A stretch of 64,000 bases of DNA from CBDHFF01 sp965262395 (lineage in GTDB: Bacteria; Pseudomonadota; Alphaproteobacteria; Rickettsiales; Anaplasmataceae), in NCBI GenBank assembly GCA_965262395.1, contig OZ253531.1, forward strand, positions 434,001 through 498,000, in the 5' to 3' direction. The translations under genes were made by a program, and so were the position numbers. Under the pieces are notes generated by a model, which had not been told where the DNA came from, searched no databases, and saw nothing but the letters and a program-made list of their open reading frames with translations. Below, piece by piece: positions 18,669-27,679 of the stretch (the first letter of the stretch is position 1; every line of letters starts with the position of its first letter).

Positions 18669-18924
18669 TATAGAATCATGGCACACGTTCCTTGATTTTC
18701 TGGGTCTGTATTTCTTCTGTTGTGATTATTAAAAATAACTAGCATTTGATCATTTTCACATTGATATTATTTAAGAAATCCAATAATCCTTATTAGGTTA
18801 TATTGTACAAAAAATCTCATATAGAATCATGGCACACGTTCCTTGATTTTCTGGGTCTGTATTTCTTCTGTTGTGATTATTAAAAATAACTAGCATTTGA
18901 TCATTTTCACATTGATATTATTTA
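18669..18924. repeat. duplicated 5' leader upstream of orphan island gene 5
   Basis: Two nearly identical copies of about 105 bp (18669-18773 and 18830-18924; period 161) starting TATAGAATCATGGCACACG and ending ATTGATATTATTTA. The second copy ends 10 nt before the next start codon, so the leader or promoter region, not a gene 3' end, has been duplicated here. Confidence 0.95.
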
Positions 18925-18934
18925 CGAGGTGTAT

Positions 18935-19759
18935 ATGAGTAAGCGTCATGAGTATCGGCATTGTCCTGATATTAATAAACAAATAACTGTCAATGAGGAT
19001 TCTTCTCATCTAGATAGTAAGCCAGAGTACGTTGGTGATGGATATTACAAGCATGAGATTGAGATATCTATTCCTTCGATAACTTCTGATCATTATCAGG
19101 CTATGCCTCATTATCTTGATCCTGAAGTCATAGCTTACGTTATTAGGACTGGCGATGATGATACTTTGATAGTGCCACATGTGAATGATTCATATTATCA
19201 AGAATTTCTTGCACACCTAGGTGATGATGAAATTGAAATTATTCCACATGACTTACAATCATATGATTATAACTTAGTGAATGAGATTAGCTTATTTCAG
19301 ACCTCTGCCTTGGATATAAAAATCAGTGATAATCTGACATATAGTTTAGAAGTACCTTTGTTTATTAACATGGATATATGTGGTGAGCTTGATAGCTACG
19401 ATCAATTTTATTCTGCAGCTTCAGCGCTTGGATTCACTCAGTCGCTAGATTTCAGTACGGGAAGTGAATATATGGTTAGAACTCATGCTACATGTTGTGT
19501 TCCAGTATTTTATGATATTCAGCCACTATTAGAAAAAATGTCTTTTTCTGTATTCAGTAAGGATTCTCATTTAGATAAAGTCCACATGGAAATAGACGTT
19601 TATGGCTATTATTCATTAGAGTTGCATGATGAAGAGAAGGCGCCGGACTCTCCTTATCATGTTTATGAATATTACATGTCTGATTCTTTACCAGAGCATC
19701 TTCCTCCGCTTTCAATTGCCGAGCAAATTACATATGACATAGATATTAACCTTGTATAG
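18935..19759 (+). CDS. orphan acidic protein (orphan island gene 5)
   Basis: 274 residues, strongly acidic, rich in His, Tyr and Asp; not recognised. Predicted beta-rich, with two similar halves each starting with a HYxxMPHYL/ELDSYDQF-like segment, but I cannot demonstrate an internal repeat. I favour ATG 18935 with CGAGGTG upstream over a GTG two codons earlier. The leader is duplicated (18669-18924). Confidence 0.75.
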   Translation: MSKRHEYRHCPDINKQITVNEDSSHLDSKPEYVGDGYYKHEIEISIPSITSDHYQAMPHYLDPEVIAYVIRTGDDDTLIVPHVNDSYYQEFLAHLGDDEIEIIPHDLQSYDYNLVNEISLFQTSALDIKISDNLTYSLEVPLFINMDICGELDSYDQFYSAASALGFTQSLDFSTGSEYMVRTHATCCVPVFYDIQPLLEKMSFSVFSKDSHLDKVHMEIDVYGYYSLELHDEEKAPDSPYHVYEYYMSDSLPEHLPPLSIAEQITYDIDINLV

Positions 19760-20101
19760 ATTGAATAAGTTTTTTATACCCTATTATATATAAACAGTTT
19801 TTCTGTTTAATGTTATTTGAATTTGTAATGGTATTACAGCTTGTAGATACTGTGCCTTATGAGAAACCATGCATATGTAGTTTTATTAAGGCATGATAAG
19901 CACTCTCGTGATCATAGGCTTAATGAGCATAATAATGATTTATTATGTATTGGTTATGGGTATTGGTTGATAGGTTATTGGGTTCCTCAATTTGTATTCT
20001 GAATCAAGGTCATTTCGATATTATTTAATATAAATATATTGACATAGATATAAATCAACTTTATCATCGAACTCGATCTTTCAAATTTTGTAGGTATATT
20101 T
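19760..20101. other. intergenic, holds the promoter of orphan island gene 6
   Basis: 342 nt with no supported ORF. The only functional element seen is a sigma70 promoter at 20039-20067. Confidence 0.5.
20039..20067 (+). promoter_or_regulatory. sigma70 promoter for orphan island gene 6
   Basis: TTGACA (20039-20044), 17 bp, TATCAT (20062-20067); eleven of twelve consensus bases, 34 nt before the ATG at 20102. Confidence 0.65.
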
Positions 20102-20821
20102 ATGAGTAATGATTCTAATTGTTCTGTGGTGCATTTTGACCCAGTTTCTTTAACGGTTAGCGCTACTGCTACTGATAGCAATGGTTTTAATTTTTCTATG
20201 CGTAATTTAAATTTTGATTTCACAGCTATTGCTGGTGCTGTAAATATTTCAGATTATGAGAATCATGAGATTACCATGTTGTCTTGTGTTGTTATAAATG
20301 ATGCATTGACTGTTGGTGCTAATGACCGTGTTCACGCAGTTGTTCCATGTCTTAATAATGAGCATGCGTATCATACTATTTCAGTAGGTGATGATGATAA
20401 TGTAGATCACGTAGAGTACCATTATTTCGGTAGCCGTGATGGTACTGAAGACGCATTCAGATTGGCATCTATCGACTTTACTGCCCTCCTTGATGTTGCA
20501 GCGGTTTCTGATTCCAGCGCTACTAATATAGCTTTAGTTTATGATGCTGAGCATGGTGCTAATGTTACTTTGGATTTATCTAATAATAACAAGATTGCTG
20601 TGTTTGTTGCGCATGATCATGAAACACATAATGTAGTAGATGGTGCAGATAGTGCTTTTGGTGATGTTGGGTTTGATTTTATTAGCTTAACTCCTATTAA
20701 CGACATCCCTGATCTTGATTTGAAGTTATTTTATATTGCATCTCCAGTTGAAGGTGCACCTGAAGGAACTGAATCATTTGCTATAGAGCAAGATTATGTA
20801 GTGTCTTTTGACATTATATAG
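20102..20821 (+). CDS. orphan acidic beta-rich protein (orphan island gene 6)
   Basis: 239 residues with almost no Lys/Arg outside residues 38-46, very high Asp, Ala, Val and His. Alternating hydrophobic/polar pattern suggests an all-beta fold (for example VSLTVSATATDSNGFNFSM). No signal peptide. Not recognised. Own promoter and, downstream, a perfect 9-bp-stem terminator, so it is a monocistronic unit and closes the orphan island. Confidence 0.75.
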   Translation: MSNDSNCSVVHFDPVSLTVSATATDSNGFNFSMRNLNFDFTAIAGAVNISDYENHEITMLSCVVINDALTVGANDRVHAVVPCLNNEHAYHTISVGDDDNVDHVEYHYFGSRDGTEDAFRLASIDFTALLDVAAVSDSSATNIALVYDAEHGANVTLDLSNNNKIAVFVAHDHETHNVVDGADSAFGDVGFDFISLTPINDIPDLDLKLFYIASPVEGAPEGTESFAIEQDYVVSFDII

Positions 20822-20827
20822 TGATTT

Positions 20828-20857
20828 TTAGCTTAAGTTATTAAGCTAATTCTTTTT
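20828..20857 (+). terminator. rho-independent terminator after orphan island gene 6
   Basis: TTAGCTTAA / TTAAGCTAA, a perfect 9-bp stem with a GTTA loop followed by TTCTTTTT, seven bases after the stop codon. The stem is AT-rich, so efficiency is uncertain. Confidence 0.6.
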
Positions 20858-20859
20858 AG

Positions 20860-20903
20860 CCCTCTATTCATGGATGTGAATTGTAATATTCATGAATGGG
20901 GGG
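20860..20903. other. long GC-anchored hairpin
   Basis: CCCTCTATTCATG (20860-20872) pairs with CATGAATGGGGGG (20891-20903): 13 pairs including two G-T, 18-nt loop. The G8 run at 20898-20905 is the longest G run I noticed. No T tract follows on +, so its role is unclear. Confidence 0.5.
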
Positions 20904-20940
20904 GGTAGATTGTTTTCATCATTCTCTTGTTGTAATTTCT

Positions 20941-21133
20941 TCATGAGGATGATTTTTCTTGGATTATTAGATTCAGCGATATAGTAGCTGCATTCAGCTG
21001 CTTTGCAATTCGCAATGCTTCTGTTTGTTCTAAATATTTTGTTAGATTATCTAATTCTGGTATCTTCTTTGTTCACTTGCCAGATGACTATGTATGGTTT
21101 CGATATTTCGTATTGATTAAATGAATCTTTCAT
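20941..21133 (-). pseudogene. small frameshifted ORF downstream of nuoF
   Basis: On the minus strand an ATG at 21131-21133 opens MKDSFNQYEISKPYIVIWQV and runs to a stop; one frame away the reading continues with ELDNLTKYLEQTEALRIAKQ and ends at 20941. The joined sequence (about 63 residues) has plausible protein composition, and the 193-nt span is one base off a multiple of three, consistent with a single indel. Not recognised; it could also be chance. Confidence 0.35.
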
Positions 21134-21139
21134 TAGAAT

Positions 21140-21470
21140 GCATCAATGCTCTGTTCAATTATATTCGAGGTTACATACTAATATAGTACTTTGGTGAAGT
21201 CAGACTGTTTCATATTCATCAATTCGCTGTGCCATGATATTCGAGGTTACATACTAATATAGTACTTTGGTAAAATCAGACTGTTTCATATGCATCAATG
21301 CTCTGTTCAATTATATTCGAGGTTACATACTAATATAATACTTTGGTGAAGTCAGACTGTTTCATATTCATCAATTCGCTGTGCCATGATATTCGAGGTT
21401 ACATACTAACTATAGTACTTTGGTGAAGTCAGACTGTCTCGAATTCATCAATTCTCTGTTCAATTATATC
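21140..21470. repeat. four 76-bp tandem copies of the nuoF 3' end
   Basis: The anchor ATTCGAGG starts at 21163, 21239, 21315 and 21391, period exactly 76. The segments between alternate between two versions (CATCAATGCTCTGTTC... and CATCAATTCGCTGTGC...), so a 152-bp pair was duplicated after the first event. The unit contains the last codons and stop of nuoF. Confidence 0.95.
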
Positions 21471-22733
21471 ACGGAAATGTCTGATTAGACCCTGTATAGG
21501 CCAGGCTGCAGCATCCCCTAAAGCACAAATGGTATGACCTTCTATGTGCTTGGTAACATCAAGTAATTCGTCAATCTCTGCTGTACTACTATCCCCCTTT
21601 ACCATCTTTTTCAATATTCTCCACATCCAACCTGTACCTTCTCTGCAAGGCGTGCATTGACCGCAAGACTCGTGCATATAAAAGTGTGCAGCTCTTTCTA
21701 TCGCTTGGATTATATCAGTGGACTGATCCATAACTATAACTGATGCAGTGCCTAGTCCAGATTGTGCATCTTTAAGGCTATCAAAGTCCATAAGCACATC
21801 ATCACATATTTTCCGAGGTATCATAGGAACAGATAATCCACCAGGGATTACTGCAAGTACATTATCCCATCCACCACGCACACCGCCTGCATGTCTTTCT
21901 ATTAGCTCTTTTAGAGGTATGCTCATTTCTTCTTCAACATTGCAAGGGTTATTAACATGTCCAGAGATACTATATACTTTGGTACCAGAATTCTTATCTC
22001 TGCCTATTTTATCAAACCACTTTGCGCCTTTGCGTAATATGTCTGGAACTGAGGCTATTGTTTCAACATTATTAATCGTCGTTGGTTTGCCATATAATCC
22101 ACATTGAGCTGGAAACGGAGGCTTTAATCGTGGTTTGCCCTGTTTACCTTCGATCGATTGTAATTGTGCGGTTTCTTCTCCACAGATATATGCTCCTGCT
22201 CCTCTATGTATATAGACTTCAAGATCGTAATCTGAGCCACAGGATTTTTTTCCAAATAAATTGGCTGCATATGCTTCCTTTAGTGCCTTATTAAGAGCCA
22301 AATATTCATTATAAAACTCACCTCGTATGTATATATATGATGCCGTTGCTCCGATGGCAAATGAGGCATATAAGATTCCTTCCAGCAATTTATGTGGTTC
22401 GTTTCTAATTATTTCTCTATCTTTGCACGCGCCTGGCTCTGATTCATCTGCATTCACCACTAGATACACAGGTTGGTCTTTTTTGGTTTCCTTTGGCATG
22501 AAGCTCCATTTAAGCCCAGTAGGGAAGCCAGCCCCACCACGACCACGAAGGTTTGATTCTTGTACTTCTTTGATTATCCATTCTCGACCTTTATGCAAGA
22601 TGTCTTTAGGAGAACTCCAGCCACCTCTTTTTTGTACAGATTGTAAATCAGACCCAGATAAGCCATATAGATTAGTGAATATTCTATCGTCATCTTTAAT
22701 TCTTGAATTATCCTTTACTAGAGCGGGAATCAT
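21429..22733 (-). CDS. nuoF: NADH-quinone oxidoreductase subunit F
   Basis: Flavoprotein subunit of respiratory complex I that oxidises NADH; peripheral arm, cytosolic side. FMN-binding LRGRGGAGFPTGLKW at about residues 60-74, NADH-binding GAGAYICGEETA at about 180-191 and the 4Fe-4S ligands in SCGQCTPCREGTGW (about 350-363) with the distal Cys in HTICALGD. Typical length for an alphaproteobacterial NuoF (434 aa). No other nuo gene is adjacent, as often in Rickettsiales. Its last codons lie inside the 76-bp tandem repeat. Confidence 0.96.
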   Translation of the reverse strand: MIPALVKDNSRIKDDDRIFTNLYGLSGSDLQSVQKRGGWSSPKDILHKGREWIIKEVQESNLRGRGGAGFPTGLKWSFMPKETKKDQPVYLVVNADESEPGACKDREIIRNEPHKLLEGILYASFAIGATASYIYIRGEFYNEYLALNKALKEAYAANLFGKKSCGSDYDLEVYIHRGAGAYICGEETAQLQSIEGKQGKPRLKPPFPAQCGLYGKPTTINNVETIASVPDILRKGAKWFDKIGRDKNSGTKVYSISGHVNNPCNVEEEMSIPLKELIERHAGGVRGGWDNVLAVIPGGLSVPMIPRKICDDVLMDFDSLKDAQSGLGTASVIVMDQSTDIIQAIERAAHFYMHESCGQCTPCREGTGWMWRILKKMVKGDSSTAEIDELLDVTKHIEGHTICALGDAAAWPIQGLIRHFRDIIEQRIDEFETV

Positions 22734-22999
22734 CTATTATTCTCGAAGAGATCTATACCTGATTTTGTATAACACTGTTTTCATTTTTGATCAAGTTTTT
22801 TGTTAATTCGGTTTTGGTATTATTATATTAATACGGAACAATAGTGAATAATTTTATAAAAAAGTTATTAATTTAGCTAATTTGTTAATAATATATTTAA
22901 CAATTTCATCTACAATTATTTGTATGAAGGGTAAGTGATGATGTGCAAGGCATTTCTCATTATATGCTGGTTTTTAAATTGTGTTCTAGGAGATAGATT

Positions 23000-25543
23000 A
23001 TGGGTGGAAAAGAAAATAATGGTGGTGGAGTGTTGCCGCAAAGGGTCACTCAGAACTCTTCCCAGGGTAAGCCAGCACGGGGTGGGGAGAATATAGGTAA
23101 TAGACCTCCGATGCCTCTTCCAATCTTGTCAGGTCTTAATAAAGTTGGTAGTAATAGAGATCTTAAGGTTTCTTCAGGATCTCCGCAAGCCCCTGCAAGG
23201 CCCCCACGGTCTTCTGTAACAAAGGATAGGTATGCTGAAGAGAGTACTACAGATAATCTTGTGAAGAACTTAGAATCTAATAATGAGTATAAAAAACTTA
23301 CCGAAAAAGAGAAGCAGGTTATAAAGTCATTACTGACTGAAAAGCCCTTTTTATCTCAGGATATTGACTCTAATCTAAACGGGAAGTTAGATAATGTTGT
23401 ATTCTCATTGTTCCAGGATGCTGGTATGCAAGGGCCAAATAAACAAGCTTTATCTGAGAGATTCAAAAAAATGAACCCAGTGCGAGATGAGATAGCAGGG
23501 AAGAACAAGAGCAAATCTAAAGAAAAAGATAATGTAAGATCAAAGAGTGTCCTGGGAAAAGATTATGAGTTGTTTATAAACTTGTTGGCTGGTGTTCCAA
23601 TAGAAAGTATTCCGTCTTTCCACGAAAATGTTCCCACTAGTGTCTTATTGGCTTTTGATGATTTTGTCAGCGATAATATAGATAATAAGGCAGGTAAAGA
23701 TGCTGCTGTAACATTGACAGAACTTGAGGGAAAGCTTAGTGAGTCTCAAAGATCTGCAATTGATTGTAAGCGTGCATCGAAAAAATTAGGAAATCAGTAT
23801 CCTATCTTTGAGCAATTGTTATTTGGTGAGTCAGCAGAGGGTTTATCAGGACATGTAAGTGAAGAGCTCTTACAAGAGCTTCATAATATGGCTAACAAAT
23901 ATCCTGATAGTGAGCAAGGTGAGAATGCAAGTAAAGCATATGAGCTATTGATTGAAACCCATATAACGAATGCATGCATGGCCACCAAGGCATATAAGGT
24001 TTCCCCTGAGTATAAGCCTTATATTGTAGCTTTACTCAAGGGTGATTCTGACTATTTTAGCTTTCTGAACCCTCTTGAATATAAGAATCTTCAGGTTAGT
24101 ATAAAGGGTATAAAAAAGGAGGCACATTCAAAGCCATTACTCTTGCATAAGCTAGGGGAGATTGAGGATCAAGTTGCTTTGCTTGTCAAGGAGCATCAGA
24201 AGTCGACAAATGCGCAGAAAACTGAGGCAGCTGGGCCACTATATGCAGATTTGAATTTTACTTCTCCCCCGACATCGTCGCCGTCGTCGAAGCCTCAAAG
24301 CAGTAAGGCTTCACCAAATAAGGATGCAGTAATATATTCTACGATATCCCCGAAGAAACAAGCAGAGGCTGCACAACCACAAACTCCAGCACCAGGCTCA
24401 CAAAGTGAAGGGGCTGAAGATATATATGCAACAGTGGTGGCAAACTCACAACGCAAAGAAAAAGATACATCAAGACCAGAAGATATAGAACCGCCAGCTC
24501 AGACAGATGAAGTGCATCAGGTGCCAGCAGCAGTAGCACCGAAGAGACCTGAGGCGAAATTACCAAATGGGGTAGGGCAAATGACTCAGATGTCAGTAGG
24601 AGACTTGCCATCACAATTGCAATCAAAATTGCAAAAAGTGTCACCGTCACAGGGGGAAGCACAGACAGATCAGTCACCACCAAAATTGCCACCAAAATTG
24701 CCACCAAAATTGCCACCAAAATTGCCACCAAAATTGCCACCAAAATCGTCACAATCGGTGTCGACGTCACCGAAAAAAATATATCAACCTATGCTGAAAT
24801 CTGAAATTAATGCATTTTTGGCCACAAAGTCAGAGGTGGAGCGTGCCAATATACTTGATGCAACCGGCTATGATCCTGAGTATGAGCAGGCTCAGGAGCA
24901 TATGTCCCAACCTTCTAGCGATCAAGGACAGGATCAGTCAGCACCAGATGGAACAGCTCCGCCATTGCCACCGAAGACATTGTCTAGGCAAACGTCAGCA
25001 CCAGCTGAAACAGCTTCGACACCGCCGCCGAAAGAAACAGCTCCGCCATTGCCACCGAAGACATTCTCTAAGCAAATGTCAGCACCAGCTGAAGCATCAC
25101 CGCCGGTGCCAGAGAGGACATTGTCTAGGCAAACGTCAGCACCAGCTGAGGCTTCACCGAAGGTGCCACCGAGGACATTGTCTAAGCAAAGAGCTGAGAC
25201 GCCACCGCCGGTGCCACCACATCAGTCACCTCGTAATGCCAGGCAGAGTAAGTCATTGCCGCCATCGCCACCGCCACCATATAAGTCATCTCATAATGCA
25301 GATAGGCTTCAGCAGATTGCTTCGACACTGCCACCTGAGCAGCTTGCGAATATGAGGGCGTTCATGGACAATGCTCATAATCATGAAGGTGGGGCTACGT
25401 CTGAGGTTGATATGAGCAGTATGGATATGCAAGAAAGTGGTTTGAATAATGTTCAACTAAAGGATAGTGATCCGACGTCATCGAAGACACCAGAGTCAGG
25501 TGCAAACGCAGGCCACTCAGCTCAAGAACAAGGACGAGAGTAG
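23000..25543 (+). CDS. large proline-rich orphan with EPIYA/ITIM-like, SH3-type and RxxSxP motifs; candidate secreted effector
   Basis: 847 residues, not recognised. Residues about 1-80 are disordered; 85-400 look helical and folded; the rest is proline-rich. Three tyrosine motifs are evenly spaced: PLYADL (Tyr415), VIYSTI (Tyr446), DIYATV (Tyr476); they resemble the EPIYA/EPLYA sites of Bartonella and Helicobacter effectors, and VIYSTI fits the ITIM pattern. A run of five PPKL units (about 560-580) and later PPLPPKT and PPPVPP segments fit class I/II SH3 ligands. SRQTSAP occurs twice, plus SKQMSAP. No signal peptide; soluble. AGGAG ribosome site before ATG. I infer a host-cell signalling role; secretion route unknown. 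Confidence 0.8.
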   Translation: MGGKENNGGGVLPQRVTQNSSQGKPARGGENIGNRPPMPLPILSGLNKVGSNRDLKVSSGSPQAPARPPRSSVTKDRYAEESTTDNLVKNLESNNEYKKLTEKEKQVIKSLLTEKPFLSQDIDSNLNGKLDNVVFSLFQDAGMQGPNKQALSERFKKMNPVRDEIAGKNKSKSKEKDNVRSKSVLGKDYELFINLLAGVPIESIPSFHENVPTSVLLAFDDFVSDNIDNKAGKDAAVTLTELEGKLSESQRSAIDCKRASKKLGNQYPIFEQLLFGESAEGLSGHVSEELLQELHNMANKYPDSEQGENASKAYELLIETHITNACMATKAYKVSPEYKPYIVALLKGDSDYFSFLNPLEYKNLQVSIKGIKKEAHSKPLLLHKLGEIEDQVALLVKEHQKSTNAQKTEAAGPLYADLNFTSPPTSSPSSKPQSSKASPNKDAVIYSTISPKKQAEAAQPQTPAPGSQSEGAEDIYATVVANSQRKEKDTSRPEDIEPPAQTDEVHQVPAAVAPKRPEAKLPNGVGQMTQMSVGDLPSQLQSKLQKVSPSQGEAQTDQSPPKLPPKLPPKLPPKLPPKLPPKSSQSVSTSPKKIYQPMLKSEINAFLATKSEVERANILDATGYDPEYEQAQEHMSQPSSDQGQDQSAPDGTAPPLPPKTLSRQTSAPAETASTPPPKETAPPLPPKTFSKQMSAPAEASPPVPERTLSRQTSAPAEASPKVPPRTLSKQRAETPPPVPPHQSPRNARQSKSLPPSPPPPYKSSHNADRLQQIASTLPPEQLANMRAFMDNAHNHEGGATSEVDMSSMDMQESGLNNVQLKDSDPTSSKTPESGANAGHSAQEQGRE
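24677..24747 (+). repeat. in-frame 12-bp repeats encoding PPKL
   Basis: About six copies of CCACCAAAATTG in tandem; each encodes P-P-K-L. Copy number can vary without frameshift and would change the number of SH3-type ligands. Confidence 0.9.
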
Positions 25544-25648
25544 GGATAAGAACCCTTTGCAGCATGAACAGTATTTTAGGCAAGTTGTCTAAAATACTGT
25601 CTGTGATCAGTTGATAGAATATTTTTTAATTAATAGTTGGTTTATAAT

Positions 25649-27679
25649 ATGTCCAGAAGAGAGTCACCTAAAGATCAGAGCAATATAGAGTTTATAAGGT
25701 TTCAAAAACTCCATCATAAGCAGCATCACTACCCTAATCAGAGACATAATACTGGTACTCCAAACAAAGAAATCGGGTTCAACAGCAGGTCAACAGAGGC
25801 TTCTAGAGCCGTAGCTGAGCAAGTTGTATCAACTAGAAATAGTGAACAAGAGAAATTGAAAGCTAAGATGAATGCATATATTAAGCTGGGAGAGGGCAAT
25901 CCCAGGAAAGAAATCCACAGATTATTATGTGAATCTGGATATAGGACTGATCTAGGAGGAAATAGTGATTTTCTTGAGAAGCTTTATTCTAATTTAACAG
26001 AGGCTATACTTGCTTGGCAAGGCTATGTTGAGAACGTCAGTCAAGAAGCAGGCAGGGTATTAGTAATTAATCTATTGCGTGACAATGTAATTGAAGCCAA
26101 GAGATATGGATTTAATATTGATAATTATATGTGTTTTGCTGGATTATTATTAGATAGATTTGGTATTGATAATTGTAATGCAGAAATAGTTAAACAATCT
26201 ACGGGAGTATCTGTTTATAAAGATGTGTATGAAAATGGACAGATGGTTAGACAGATGGTTGTGCAGAGTCAGTTTCTTAATGATTTATTTAACAAATCCG
26301 CTGATCATGAGCAACATGTTAGAGAGGTTAAGCAAGAACTTAAAATGCAAGAATCTACACAAGCTGAAAGTGTTAGGGTGACCAAAGGTGCTGCTCCGCA
26401 TGACAGAAGAGAGGAGCTTCATGATTTATTGGATTCTCTTTTTCTTGATACTGGATTCTTTGTTGATAGAGACACAAAGCAGCCCATCAATACTGGAAAT
26501 AGAGAAAGGATGCATCAAATGCTTGATAATGTTTTGAAACATAGTTTGCGTTGTTCTAAAGCTTCTAGTGCTTCTGAAGTAGATGAATTGATTGTGAAAG
26601 AAATGTTGCATCCTAGTTGGATGGTAGCAGAGGGTGAGTTAGCTTTCACACCAGAACAGATATCCAAAATAGTTTATAGCCTAGCTAGTGCTCTGTCCGT
26701 TATGGACGTGTTGAGTAATCACAGTGAAGTTTTATCAGGAATTATTAAGGGTCATAATGAGAGTTTGCCTGAGAGTAATGATAATTCCAAAGAGTTTCAT
26801 CAGCAAATAATATCTAGTAAACAAGGGTTACAAGATTATCAGAGTATGAGTATTCAGCCAATTGTGAGAAAGGCTATTGCTGAGTATATTAATAGTAATA
26901 TACTGCATAATGATGTTGGTGGAGTGCAAAATCCTCATAATAATACAGTCGATAATAGATCAGTTTCAGAAGCAGTTAATATTGCTGTTATTGTTCTTAT
27001 ATACGGCATATCTCGTATCAATACGCATGATCTTACTTCAGTAGGGAGAGATGGCAAAGTATCACTGTACCAGAAGGATAGGAGACATGCTCCAGTACTA
27101 AACCCAGGGGCTAGAACAGTTGTTGATAATAATTCAGGTACTTCAGTTCCTTCTGCTTCGTTGCCTCATTCTCTTGAGAATAATCATGAAGTAGGGCAAT
27201 CTATGAGGAGCGTAGAGCCCGCAAAAAAGGGTAGTCATAATGCTAATCAGCCAAAATCAGGTTTATTGCAAACATCTATTAATAGTGAGTCTATGTCAGT
27301 AATTAGGCAGCCTGACCCTAGAGCTGTACATAGTCAACATCTAGGAAATGATAGAAATGCTAACACAGAGAGGCAGGAAGTTGAGCAACAGGCAGTATTG
27401 CCATCGCCAGTCCATAATCAAGCTCAACAGAGTAATCAATCCTTGGTACATAAGCATGTGAATCATAGGAGGGGGAATATGAATATGGACCATCATGGTA
27501 ATAGTCATAATAGTCATAGGGTTACAGATGGTAATACAGATGTTAATCATGAAGTACAATTAGCGTATAATAAAAACCTGGAGCCAAGCAAGGCAATGCG
27601 TGAGTCCTCTTTGCCAGCAGGAAATCAAATGCACAATAATATGCGTAACGGCTCAGATGAGCCTGAGTTGTTTGCATAA
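25649..27679 (+). CDS. large orphan protein, helical core and His/Asn-rich tail, effector-like
   Basis: About 676 residues, not recognised. Residues about 1-55 polar and disordered, 60-460 helical and folded-looking, with many DLLDSLF- and LLCESG-like helices, 470-676 a low-complexity tail very rich in Asn, His, Ser and Gln. No signal peptide or membrane helix. ATG 25649 preferred over an upstream TTG. It follows the proline-rich orphan after 105 nt on the same strand. Its last codons (DEPELFA) and stop seed an eight-copy tandem repeat. Confidence 0.75.
   Translation: MSRRESPKDQSNIEFIRFQKLHHKQHHYPNQRHNTGTPNKEIGFNSRSTEASRAVAEQVVSTRNSEQEKLKAKMNAYIKLGEGNPRKEIHRLLCESGYRTDLGGNSDFLEKLYSNLTEAILAWQGYVENVSQEAGRVLVINLLRDNVIEAKRYGFNIDNYMCFAGLLLDRFGIDNCNAEIVKQSTGVSVYKDVYENGQMVRQMVVQSQFLNDLFNKSADHEQHVREVKQELKMQESTQAESVRVTKGAAPHDRREELHDLLDSLFLDTGFFVDRDTKQPINTGNRERMHQMLDNVLKHSLRCSKASSASEVDELIVKEMLHPSWMVAEGELAFTPEQISKIVYSLASALSVMDVLSNHSEVLSGIIKGHNESLPESNDNSKEFHQQIISSKQGLQDYQSMSIQPIVRKAIAEYINSNILHNDVGGVQNPHNNTVDNRSVSEAVNIAVIVLIYGISRINTHDLTSVGRDGKVSLYQKDRRHAPVLNPGARTVVDNNSGTSVPSASLPHSLENNHEVGQSMRSVEPAKKGSHNANQPKSGLLQTSINSESMSVIRQPDPRAVHSQHLGNDRNANTERQEVEQQAVLPSPVHNQAQQSNQSLVHKHVNHRRGNMNMDHHGNSHNSHRVTDGNTDVNHEVQLAYNKNLEPSKAMRESSLPAGNQMHNNMRNGSDEPELFA

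Noticed and set aside
24810..25355. + strand His/Arg-rich ORF of 181 codons
   Set aside because: Alternative frame of the proline-rich orphan; composition (HRRH, CHRG) is an artefact of repetitive CCACCG codons.
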